A program made the translations under genes and the position numbers. DNA of 30,295 bases from Methanosarcinales archaeon. GTDB lineage: Archaea; Halobacteriota; Methanosarcinia; Methanosarcinales; Methanogasteraceae. The notes under the pieces were generated by a model. That model saw nothing but the letters and a program-made list of their open reading frames with translations. It was not told where the DNA came from and ran no database searches. Positions 1 through 6,193 of this stretch are shown here, piece by piece (position 1 is the stretch's first letter; every line of letters begins with the position of its first letter). Location of the stretch: positions 1 through 30,295 of the forward strand of contig DAOVGO010000037.1 of NCBI GenBank assembly GCA_030672345.1. The letters run 5' to 3'.

Positions 1-123
1 ACGGTTGCAGATATCGCAGAAAAGGTCGAAACCGCGGGAATAGAGCGATCAGCCATGATCCTGATCGGCGATGTCGTGCATCCGACAAGTTTCAGGAGGT
101 CGCACCTATACGGATCGCAGTGA
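1..123 (+). CDS. cbiF: Cobalt-precorrin-4 methyltransferase, C-terminal end (partial)
   Basis: Only the last 40 codons are in the window; the gene enters from the left edge and stops at TGA 121-123. The tail reads as the final strand and helix of the tetrapyrrole methylase fold, with the motif AMILIGDVV followed by a short basic/aromatic end (RRSHLYGSQ), as in CbiF/CobM proteins. The family uses S-adenosylmethionine to methylate C11 of cobalt-precorrin-4 in anaerobic cobamide synthesis. The next gene is a cbiG-type gene whose ribosome binding site lies inside this tail, the usual cbiF-cbiG order, and this supports the call. Other precorrin methylases (CbiH, CbiL) share the tail motif, so the exact subfamily rests partly on context. 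Confidence 0.72.
   Translation, partial: TVADIAEKVETAGIERSAMILIGDVVHPTSFRRSHLYGSQ
94..100 (+). promoter_or_regulatory. Ribosome binding site pointing to an AUA start for cbiG
   Basis: A perfect AGGAGGT sits 7 nt before an in-frame ATA codon at 108 and 19 nt before the first conventional start, GTG 120. CbiG proteins normally begin with a Met-Lys/Arg-Ile-Ala-Val-Ile-Ser-Phe type strand, and the ATA-initiated reading gives exactly that (x-R-I-A-V-I-S-F). Initiation at AUA, or a recent ATG-to-ATA change, is inferred. Confidence 0.55.
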
Positions 124-461
124 TCTCCTTTGAGCGAAACCGGGCGGTTGCAGAGCGCGTCGCGGGGCTTGTTGGCGGCGAGGTGATCTGGTACTCTGAC
201 CATGCGTTTGCGGATGTGTTTTCACAGGACTCCGGGTATGATGCGATTGTTGCAATTATGTCCTGCGGGATCGCTGTTCGGATGATTGCGCCGCATCTGT
301 CGAGTAAATGGACTGATCCTGCTGTTGTGGTGGTTGATTGTGCGCTTCGTCACGCGATTGCGGTTACTGGCGGGCATCACGGTGCGAATGAGATTGCGAC
401 AAGGCTTGAGGTGCTTGGTGCGGATCCGGTGATCACGAATGCAAGCGAGGTTGTGAAGTGA
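120..461 (+). CDS. cbiG: Cobalt-precorrin-5A hydrolase, N-terminal domain only (truncated CbiG)
   Basis: The product matches the N-terminal domain of CbiG: an initial beta strand AVISFERN, the block AIVAIMSCGIAVRMIAPHL, then WTDPAVVVVD and GGHHGANEIATRLEVLGADPVITNASE. CbiG opens the delta-lactone of cobalt-precorrin-5A and releases acetaldehyde during anaerobic cobamide synthesis. Full-length CbiG is usually about 300 residues or more with a second C-terminal domain. Here translation stops at TGA 459-461 directly after the N-terminal domain, and no C-terminal domain is found downstream. It is therefore a split or broken gene. The true start may be the ATA at 108, which has an ideally spaced ribosome binding site; the listed start is the first conventional codon (GTG). 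It follows cbiF directly. A decayed second copy of residues in the GGHHGANEIATR block is found at 3848-3913. Confidence 0.82.
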   Translation: MISFERNRAVAERVAGLVGGEVIWYSDHAFADVFSQDSGYDAIVAIMSCGIAVRMIAPHLSSKWTDPAVVVVDCALRHAIAVTGGHHGANEIATRLEVLGADPVITNASEVVK

Positions 462-625
462 GTGAGTGGGAGGGATTGCTCTCGGAACACTGGCTTATGG
501 TCCTGAAGTGTGATTGGGGGTGTGCGGCGAAAGGGTGGGCATGAGACTGATGAACATCTTTAAATGCCGGATAACAGATGTAACAAAAAACACAATAGTT
601 TGTTACAATTGTTACAGGTGAGATT
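462..625. other. Gap after cbiG with promoter elements only
   Basis: No reading frame here continues CbiG or resembles a protein. The stretch ends in the TATA-like box and inverted repeat annotated separately, which precede the ATPase fragment. It marks the change from GC-rich core sequence to the AT-rich island. Confidence 0.5.
558..616 (+). promoter_or_regulatory. TATA-like box followed by an operator-like inverted repeat
   Basis: CTTTAAATG at 558-566 is a good archaeal TATA box. Just downstream is the perfect 9-bp inverted repeat TGTAACAAA (579-587) / TTTGTTACA (599-607) with an 11-nt centre. Its right half-site TTGTTACA is repeated directly at 609-616. The arrangement sits between the TATA box and the ATG at 626, where a repressor would block initiation. 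It probably controlled the now truncated ATPase gene. Operator function is inferred from position and symmetry only. Confidence 0.5.
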
Positions 626-784
626 ATGCCAAAACCAAATCCTTTTACTCCTAAATCGGGATGGGAACCAAAAATATTCGCAGGGCGGAAAGATGAATTT
701 GAATTTTTGGATAAGAAATTGGAAGAAGCCAGGAATGGTAGATCCGATCATTTTCTGGTTCTTGGTGAATGGGGTATCGGGTAG
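626..784 (+). pseudogene. P-loop ATPase, N-terminal stump cut off inside Walker A
   Basis: ATG 626 opens 52 codons, beginning MPKPNPFTPK and containing FAGRKDEFEFLDKKLEEA then FLVLGEWGIG before TAG 782-784. An IFAGRKDEFEFL block followed by a hydrophobic strand and GEWGIG is the usual start of archaeal AAA/STAND-type ATPases, where the next residues should be G-K-T/S. The stop falls before the Walker A lysine, so the protein cannot bind ATP. The following 380 bp contain no continuation in any frame. The gene has its own TATA box and a symmetrical operator, so it was probably an independently controlled accessory gene before truncation. The parent family (defence-type NTPase, ORC/MalT-like) cannot be named from this stump. 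Confidence 0.65.
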
Positions 785-856
785 GTTCGAGTATCGTAGC
801 GATCGATAAAACTAGCAACCCCCCTGCACAGGCTTTGTACTTAAGGGACTGTCACA

Positions 857-1087
857 AAATAACATGGTCAGGTTAAACCTCCTTAAACACATTCACAATA
901 CCAAATAACATTCGTGTAATTCGTACAATTCGTGTCATTCGTGTTTTATTTGTAGGATTCTCCATAAAAAGTGATTAAATCACAAATTTCACGAATGGGG
1001 CAAATGCCACGAATCTCAATTGAGTTATTGCGACGTTGACACCACCACAAAAAACAATCCCATGTGATCTATATGACCATGTTATTT
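857..1087. repeat. 231-bp segment bounded by 14-bp perfect inverted repeats
   Basis: AAATAACATGGTCA at 857-870 is the exact reverse complement of TGACCATGTTATTT at 1074-1087. The enclosed 203 bp are AT-rich, contain the imperfect hairpin annotated separately and no credible gene. This is the size and shape of a non-autonomous miniature element. No clear target-site duplication is visible immediately outside the arms, so mobility is an inference. It begins shortly after the point where the upstream ATPase gene breaks off. Confidence 0.5.
909..1014. repeat. Imperfect ATTCGTG-rich inverted repeat
   Basis: The left arm (909-942) carries ATTCGTG three times plus a variant. The right arm (981-1014) carries the complement CACGAAT twice plus CACAAAT. 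Reverse-complementing the right arm matches about 25 of 34 positions of the left arm, so a transcript would fold into a long stem. A second element with the same general form lies at 8160-8221. No protein is encoded. Confidence 0.55.
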
Positions 1088-1166
1088 CAATACGACACCT
1101 AAGTGTGGGTTTTGGTTACTTTATACTTTATAAACCCATGAAAATATCCCATGTTACCAGAAAAAC

Positions 1167-2402
1167 TTACATGATTCCTCGGATCCTTTCCCAATCACTC
1201 ACTGTAATCCTCTGACCCGCCTGATGATTGAAACTGCCAAGAACTTCTCGTATTTTTTCTAAATCAATACATTCAGGTATTTCTTTAATTTCCTCAAACG
1301 AGTACGCGGTAACGGTTGATTTGCCTTCTGTGTATGTTTTGTATTCGTCATCTTTGAAAGCAGATTGACGGCTATATTTTTTCCAGATATCATTTGGTTC
1401 GCCGCTGGATAAGTTTTTGATTATGGTATATCCTTTTATTCCCATGATCGGCGAAGTGACATAAAACAATAAGACCTGTCCATGGTCAACTCCAAGAGAT
1501 ATTCCCCCGCCTCTGAGATAAACACGATCTTTTTTCTCTAATAGGTTGTTTAAATATTTCGGTTTTATGATCGCGATTAACCCTGCAACTTCTTCAGGGG
1601 ATTTTGGCAGACTTAAACCAGAAAGTTCTTCTAATTTATCACAATCTATAAGCGTGACACCTTTTTCATTGGCGTAATCTTTTGCCGAATCTGTGAAAAA
1701 TGGTGCGAAACAAAATGGTACACCTTTAACCATTCCAGATTCGTGGAGTGATTGGAGTCGTCCTCTGTCAACTTCCTTGCCCAATTCCTCATCCATAAAT
1801 ACCGTTGCAACAATGTCCATTGCATTATCAAATTTCTTATATAAATAACACTCTCGTTTAGTTAACTCCTTTTCATGTTGAAAGCCCCATAAACATTCCA
1901 TAACCCATTTGGAGATCGCAACCCAGTCATATTCACCAATATATCTAACAGGTAGCCTTTTTATCAACAGATAACTCTCTTTCCCCCTACCATAAAAATC
2001 CCCTCTTGACTGAAACTCAAATCCTTTTTTCAGAAAAAATCTAGCAGTATCAATTTCGCTAACATAGGCATCGACTTGTATTTGCGTATAGCCTTGCTCT
2101 ATGCAATAGTTTTCGATGTAATCCAAAAGTTTGGATCCATTACCCTCTTTTCTAAATTCTGGGCATATGTAGAAGTTTTTTAACTCGACTGTTCCACTTG
2201 CTGTAACCCGGATAACCCCATCTCCACCAAGTTTTTCAGCAAATAATCCAAAGGCACGTTTCTTACCATCTTTTATTTCTCTAATAGTATTTTCAACCCA
2301 ATCTGCATAATCCGGATAATGCAAATCTTGAGATAACAAAATCTCTTCCAGCTCTTGAATCTCCTCTTCAGATATTATCCGATCAGGATATCCTTCAGCC
2401 AT
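1167..2402 (-). CDS. GNAT acetyltransferase fused to a C-terminal ASCH/PUA-like domain
   Basis: Residue numbers count from the TTG at 2408. Residues 1-155 look like a GNAT acetyltransferase: a beta strand VELKNFYICPEFRKEGNGSKLL (about 75-95) holds the acyl-CoA loop in the degenerate form R-K-E-G-N-G, and ARFFLKKGFEF (122-132) is the typical GNAT end. The middle (160-265) is unassigned; a segment FTDSAKDYANEKGVTLID resembles the end of Mrr-type restriction folds, a weak hint. Residues 283-378 look like an ASCH/PUA-like domain: GVDHGQVLLFYVTSP, a G-Y strand, an I-W-K-K-Y element and EYKTYTEGKSTVTAYSFEEI. ATG 2402 is preferred over TTG 2408 because a GAGGG motif lies about 7 nt upstream; the ASCH gene ends 2 nt before. 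The pair appears co-transcribed, is AT-rich, and sits among broken accessory genes. The substrate is unknown; a role in modified nucleotides, RNA or stress is inference. Confidence 0.7.
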   Translation of the reverse strand: MAEGYPDRIISEEEIQELEEILLSQDLHYPDYADWVENTIREIKDGKKRAFGLFAEKLGGDGVIRVTASGTVELKNFYICPEFRKEGNGSKLLDYIENYCIEQGYTQIQVDAYVSEIDTARFFLKKGFEFQSRGDFYGRGKESYLLIKRLPVRYIGEYDWVAISKWVMECLWGFQHEKELTKRECYLYKKFDNAMDIVATVFMDEELGKEVDRGRLQSLHESGMVKGVPFCFAPFFTDSAKDYANEKGVTLIDCDKLEELSGLSLPKSPEEVAGLIAIIKPKYLNNLLEKKDRVYLRGGGISLGVDHGQVLLFYVTSPIMGIKGYTIIKNLSSGEPNDIWKKYSRQSAFKDDEYKTYTEGKSTVTAYSFEEIKEIPECIDLEKIREVLGSFNHQAGQRITVSDWERIRGIM

Positions 2403-2404
2403 GC

Positions 2405-2818
2405 TCAACCCTCTTCAACGATTCTTATTTTAAATAAAATAAATTTATTATATTTATCTTTATAGTTTTTGACAAACGCCATAACATTGGGATCGTTGCG
2501 GACGGTTGGTGGTATTGTTTCATCAAATATAGTAGATGGTATCTCTTTAAAAGAGTGAACTACCAAGCGATCTGTAATGAGCCCCCATAGTGGATCGGAT
2601 TTGTAACCTCGCCTTAACTCAACCGTTCGACCTTCTCTTATAGTCTTGATATTAAATATGTCATTGATCCCACGTAGCTCCCAGTGCTTCTTTCCTTCAC
2701 GGAACAATCGATACCATGTCTCATCCAATGGTAAAAATAATCGATTATTCTTTTTTATTTTATCAATTTGCTCAGGCAACTCGAAGAAATGATGAAGTTT
2801 AAGTTGGTCTGATTGCAT
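2405..2818 (-). CDS. ASCH domain protein
   Basis: The 137-residue product carries an intact ASCH signature G-x-K-x-x-E-x-R at residues 42-49 (GKKHWELR), preceded by the hydrophobic strand FLPLDETWYRLF and followed by GRTVELRRGYKSDPLWGLI, the usual beta-barrel order. ASCH domains are PUA-like folds; characterised members act on RNA or modified nucleosides, but most are uncharacterised. The gene is the first of two minus-strand genes; the GNAT/PUA-like gene starts 2 nt after its stop, so translation is probably coupled. A TATA-like ATATAC stretch lies about 20-30 nt upstream of the ATG, suggesting a nearly leaderless transcript. The domain call is firm; the biological role is unknown. Confidence 0.8.
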   Translation of the reverse strand: MQSDQLKLHHFFELPEQIDKIKKNNRLFLPLDETWYRLFREGKKHWELRGINDIFNIKTIREGRTVELRRGYKSDPLWGLITDRLVVHSFKEIPSTIFDETIPPTVRNDPNVMAFVKNYKDKYNKFILFKIRIVEEG

Positions 2819-3206
2819 AATAAATAGTACATATCAATAGTATATCAATGTTGCTTCAAACACGGATAACAACGCCAGAAGGCGCAGGCACAAAGGATGT
2901 TGTGCCACAATCGTGGTCGGATTTTGCAGTGCCGGACACTCCGATGACAGAGCGCACCCAACACATGGCGGGGAGCGTGGTATTGTTATTAAGCCAGAAG
3001 GTAGTGTGCCTGTGCACCAGCGAACTGGACGTTGAACCTGTAAACTGGCAGCCACCCGACACGCGGAGCGGACACCAAACGTAAAACCGATAGCGACACC
3101 CCCTTTTTTTGTGATCCACGCCTCTCGCCCATAAGCCGCCAAAAAATGTATGTACGATTCAAAACCACCGATGCGATCAGCACACAACGGCTTGCGTGAT
3201 GCTCAC
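2819..3206. other. Long intergenic stretch without a credible gene
   Basis: Open frames exist on both strands, but they overlap each other in several phases, have no recognisable domain, and have compositions typical of translated non-coding DNA. The right end adjoins the stump of an EamA transporter, so part of this is probably decayed accessory DNA. No tRNA or array was seen. Confidence 0.45.
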
Positions 3207-3386
3207 TTATGCCCAAGCCCCCATCGCCGCCCCCGCCCCACGGACCACGAGAGCACCCCGCAGTATCAGCCCGCCGCCCACCAGCACGCTTGACGTGATC
3301 TGCCGGCTCAGGATGATTGTGGCAAAGACCACGGCGCTTGCGGGCTCCAGAAGCGCGATGATGCTTGCATTCCGGGCTAATAGATT
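3207..3386 (-). pseudogene. EamA/DMT-family transporter, C-terminal stump
   Basis: Fifty-nine codons on the minus strand read ARNASIIALLEPASAVVFAT, then IILSRQITSSVLVGGGLILR and GALVVRG, ending at TAA 3207-3209. This is the conserved end of EamA drug/metabolite transporters: the last two membrane helices with the SIIALLEP-x-x-AV motif and the GGGLIL helix. The first eight or so helices are missing. Immediately upstream in its frame is a stop, and the sequence runs instead into the start of a PIN-domain gene, so this is a recombination stump and not a gene. The frame is still clean, suggesting a fairly recent break. Confidence 0.8.
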
Positions 3387-3412
3387 ATCGGCGAAGCATC
3401 AAGTACTGCCAT
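3377..3412 (-). pseudogene. PIN-domain toxin, first 11 codons only
   Basis: The ATG at 3412 overlaps the TGA of the UPF0175 antitoxin by one base (TGATG). The reading MAVLDASPIIY matches the first strand and catalytic Asp of PIN nucleases (typically V-L-D-A/T-S-P-L-I). A TAG follows at once, and the DNA continues as the EamA stump. The toxin is thus reduced to its first strand. Assignment rests on this short motif and on the characteristic antitoxin-toxin coupling. Confidence 0.6.
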
Positions 3413-3708
3413 CAGCCCTCTAAATCTTTAATCACGTCTTCCGGTTCCATTTTAATCGCTATGTCCATCTGGGAAGATAAATCCAGCATCTCAACGTACG
3501 TGACTTCAGCAATCCGGGCAGCCCTGCGAAGCGTTACCTTACCATCACGCAGAAGATTCAGTGCCCTCTCCATTTTCCAATGCTTTGCAGCGCTGGATAA
3601 TAGTCTCCTTACAACTTCTGTTCTGTCGATCTCTTCCACTTCACCTATCTCTTCTATCTCCCTGAGTAGATCCTCAGGAACATGGGCTGTGATTGTCCCA
3701 GCATTCAT
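3412..3708 (-). CDS. UPF0175 family antitoxin (orphaned)
   Basis: The 98-residue product has the UPF0175 layout: an N-terminal strand GTITAHVPEDLLREIEEI, a helix DRTEVVRRLLSSA, then KMERALNLLRDGKVTLRRAARIA and VTYVEMLDLSSQMDI, with an acidic end DVIKDLEG. These proteins are small DNA-binding antitoxins usually encoded before PIN toxins. The start is placed at ATG 3708, not the longer frame, because GGTGATC lies just upstream and homologues begin with this strand. The toxin gene that should follow is cut after 11 codons, leaving the antitoxin alone. The promoter region contains TTTAAATTA and a short dyad GATGC/GCATC (3738-3756) that might be its own operator. With no toxin partner it may now be neutral or may act on another locus. 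Confidence 0.8.
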   Translation of the reverse strand: MNAGTITAHVPEDLLREIEEIGEVEEIDRTEVVRRLLSSAAKHWKMERALNLLRDGKVTLRRAARIAEVTYVEMLDLSSQMDIAIKMEPEDVIKDLEG

Positions 3709-3847
3709 CTGATCACCAATATAATTTAAATGAATGTGATGCCTCATAAAAGCATCGCAGAATCATATCTTCCCCTTGCCCCCTGTAACAAACCCCCCTA
3801 CTTAACCTGCCCATAAACTCCCGCGTCCAATTACAGCACCCCCCGCA

Positions 3848-3913
3848 GCGCTATATTATGCAATCTCGCTTATCGGCAGGCATCACGACGCAAACAAGAT
3901 CGCGACACGGGCT
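3848..3913 (+). pseudogene. Decayed fragment of cbiG
   Basis: Twenty-two codons read ALYYAISLIGRHHDANKIAT plus two more residues. They align without gaps to the block ALRHAIAVTGGHHGANEIAT of the cbiG product at 120-461, and the DNA also aligns ungapped over 60 bases. Conserved glycines are replaced (GG to GR, HHG to HHD), so it is non-functional. It has the same orientation as cbiG and ends exactly where the convergent pyruvate kinase gene ends. It shows that a second cbiG copy once lay on the other side of the island. Confidence 0.72.
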
Positions 3914-5373
3914 CACTCCCCCACTACATGAGTCTTGATCAGATTGGTAGTCCCGGCAGAGAAGATGGGTACACCTGCTGTGAGCACCACCCGGTCACCA
4001 ATGTTCACGAACCCGGCATACATCGCGGACCGTATCGATGCCGCAACCATCTCGTCGGTGTTCTCGGTCACCAGCGGGAGCATCTGCGGGACAACGCCCC
4101 AGATAAGCGCAAGCCTGCGGAATGTTACCTCGTCAGGCGTCACAGCGACGATCGGCGTCTCGGGACGGTACCTCGAGACGACCCTTGCCGTGCTTCCGGA
4201 GTATGTGGTAGTAATGATCGCCGCAGCACCCAGATCCTGCGCAAGCTGGCACACGGCACGACCGATGCCCTGCTCGACCGGGAGCGATGCCGTTTCTGCG
4301 CGTTTGCGCACGTCACGCCCTGGTAACGTGGGTTCGGTAATATTTGCGATTTTATCCATCATAATAAGGCTCTCGACCGGATATTTTCCGGATGCGGTCT
4401 CGCCTGAGAGCATAATCGCATCAGTCCCGTCCAGTATGGCGTTCGCAACATCTGTCGCCTCGGCACGGGTCGGGATCGCCTCATGGATCATCGACTCGAG
4501 CATCTGGGTGGCGGTGATCACGGGTTTTCCTGCCAGATTAGCCGCCTTAATAAGTCTCTTCTGCGTAACCGGGATCTCTTCAATCGGGATCTCGACTCCA
4601 AGATCGCCTCTTGCCACCATGATCCCATCTGCCACCTCAAGAATCTCTGAAAAATTATCAAGTCCCTTTTTGGTCTCGATCTTGGCAATGATCGGGATAT
4701 CCGCATCATGTTCCCGGAGCGTCTGCTTGAGATCCAGGACATCGGATGCCGCCCTGACAAACGAAACCGCGATATAATCGACTCCCTGTTCTATGCCGAA
4801 CAAGACGTCCTCGACATCCTTCTCAGTGACACTCGGCGTCGAGAAATTCGCATCCGGGACACACACACCCCTTCGATCACGGATTACGCCCCCGACGATG
4901 ATTTTTGTCTCAACATATCCGCCGCCGGTTTTCAGAATCGACAGCCGGATCAGACCGTCATCGACCAGGATCGTCTGACCCTCGGAGACCTCCCGATCAA
5001 AGAACGGATAGTTCACAGCGATCATCTGTCGGGTCACGCTGCCAGCGCTCGCAGAATCTGTCGAATCTATGCTTGCCGGGTCCGTGCAGATCGTCAGGTC
5101 ATCGCCCGCATGTAAAACCATATCCCCGCCACCCGGATTTCCGGTCCTGATCTTCGGACCCTGAATATCCATCATGATGGCGGTGGGAGTCTTGTTTTCA
5201 TCGGTCAGCTCTCGGATCATCCGTATCCGGTCCCTGTGCCACTCATGCGTACCATGCGACATATTGAGCCTGACTACGTCCACTCCGTGACGGATTATCC
5301 GGTTCAGGACGTCACGCGACTCAGTCGCAGGACCGATGGTGCACACAATCTTAGTTCTTCGTCTATGAGCCAT
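3913..5373 (-). CDS. pyk: Pyruvate kinase
   Basis: Complete 486-residue pyruvate kinase, which converts phosphoenolpyruvate and ADP to pyruvate and ATP in the cytoplasm. Visible motifs are CTIGPATES (11-19), VVRLNMSHG (33-41), MMDIQGPKIRTG (67-78), the catalytic lysine in IIAKIETKKG (K231), MVARGDLGVEIP (252-263) and the substrate loop ITATQMLESM with PTRAEATDVANAILDGTDA. The C-terminal regulatory domain (about 360-486) is present. The open frame extends 105 codons further upstream, but that part is low-complexity and unlike the family; ATG 5373 gives MAHRRRTKIVCTIGP, the normal start. It converges on the cbiG fragment and diverges from ccdA. With apgM and the ADP-dependent kinase elsewhere in the window, it completes lower glycolysis. 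Confidence 0.96.
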   Translation of the reverse strand: MAHRRRTKIVCTIGPATESRDVLNRIIRHGVDVVRLNMSHGTHEWHRDRIRMIRELTDENKTPTAIMMDIQGPKIRTGNPGGGDMVLHAGDDLTICTDPASIDSTDSASAGSVTRQMIAVNYPFFDREVSEGQTILVDDGLIRLSILKTGGGYVETKIIVGGVIRDRRGVCVPDANFSTPSVTEKDVEDVLFGIEQGVDYIAVSFVRAASDVLDLKQTLREHDADIPIIAKIETKKGLDNFSEILEVADGIMVARGDLGVEIPIEEIPVTQKRLIKAANLAGKPVITATQMLESMIHEAIPTRAEATDVANAILDGTDAIMLSGETASGKYPVESLIMMDKIANITEPTLPGRDVRKRAETASLPVEQGIGRAVCQLAQDLGAAAIITTTYSGSTARVVSRYRPETPIVAVTPDEVTFRRLALIWGVVPQMLPLVTENTDEMVAASIRSAMYAGFVNIGDRVVLTAGVPIFSAGTTNLIKTHVVGE

Positions 5374-5533
5374 ATTTCCCACGTGTGATCTTTGAACCTC
5401 CTCGGATATATGGTTTGGCGTCCCCGACCATAGCGCAAAGCACGGAAAACGCCTGATGCCGCAGACCCGATCATGGCATAAAGCCATTGGCACCCACGTA
5501 AGTATTACAATGCCTGCACACCGATCATGATCC

Positions 5534-6166
5534 ATGGTCGAGTCCCAGATATCTCCGCTCATCGCATTTGTCGCGGGAATTGCAAGCGTGCTGTCGCCGT
5601 GCGTACTCCCGCTGCTGCCCGCAATCATGGCATACTCTGTCGAAACCGGAAAACTGCGACCCATAGCGATCGTATCCGGATTATGCATCTCTTTTACGAC
5701 GATGGGTGTGATAACGTCCGCATTCGGCTCGGTTGTCTATAAATATCTCGGATATATGGAAACTGTCGCCGAAATCACCATTATCTTGCTTGGACTGGTT
5801 ATGATCTTAGATATCCCGATCTTTGATAGATTTGGGACGCTTGCGCCGCAGAATATGCCCCGCGATGGTTTGTTCGGCGGTCTGCTGCTTGGAATGTCAC
5901 TTGGCATCATCTGGATCCCGTGCGTCGGTCCGATACTTGGTGGCATCCTGACGATGGCTGCGCTCGACGGCAACGTCCTGCACGGGGGCATGTTGCTCTT
6001 TGTCTACTCGCTCGGGCTCGGCATCCCGATGCTCGGGGTAGCCTACCTTGCCAGCGCATCGACCGGGCGCATCAGGGCGATATCGAAGCACAGCCGGCTC
6101 ATCAGGAGGATCGCGGGATGCGTGTTGATCCTGTTTGGGATCGGGATGTGGACAGGGCTGATATGA
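5534..6166 (+). CDS. ccdA: CcdA-type thiol-disulfide transmembrane transporter
   Basis: The 210-residue product has six hydrophobic segments and the paired membrane cysteines of the CcdA/DsbD family: SPCVLPLLPA in helix 1 (C23) and IWIPCVGPILGG in helix 4 (C130). The family passes reducing equivalents from cytoplasmic thioredoxin to extracytoplasmic thiols, for cytochrome c maturation or repair of secreted cysteine proteins. ATG 5534 was chosen because the N-terminal VESQISPLIAFVAG runs straight into helix 1. The next gene, 28 bp on, encodes a secreted protein with a Cys-rich tail, a plausible client. Divergent from pyruvate kinase. In archaea with multihaem cytochromes, a role in cytochrome c assembly is also possible. 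Confidence 0.9.
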   Translation: MVESQISPLIAFVAGIASVLSPCVLPLLPAIMAYSVETGKLRPIAIVSGLCISFTTMGVITSAFGSVVYKYLGYMETVAEITIILLGLVMILDIPIFDRFGTLAPQNMPRDGLFGGLLLGMSLGIIWIPCVGPILGGILTMAALDGNVLHGGMLLFVYSLGLGIPMLGVAYLASASTGRIRAISKHSRLIRRIAGCVLILFGIGMWTGLI

Positions 6167-6193
6167 CGGGGTTGATATGATTATGTATGTTAT

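Noticed and set aside
782..796. TAG in the ATPase stump considered as a read-through codon
   Set aside because: The codons after it do not give the expected GKT/S and a second TAG follows within a few codons, so it is a real truncation.
2834..3187. Overlapping open frames on both strands, considered as a transposase (TnpB-like) C-terminus or a membrane protein
   Set aside because: No conserved motif survives inspection in any frame, several frames overlap fully, and composition looks like translated non-coding DNA.
3935..4777. 280-codon plus-strand frame opposite pyruvate kinase
   Set aside because: Antisense shadow rich in Ser/Ile/Ala with no motif; pyruvate kinase is certain.
5374..5688. 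105-codon N-terminal extension of pyruvate kinase
   Set aside because: The extension lacks family similarity and overlaps ccdA; ATG 5373 matches the canonical pyruvate kinase start.
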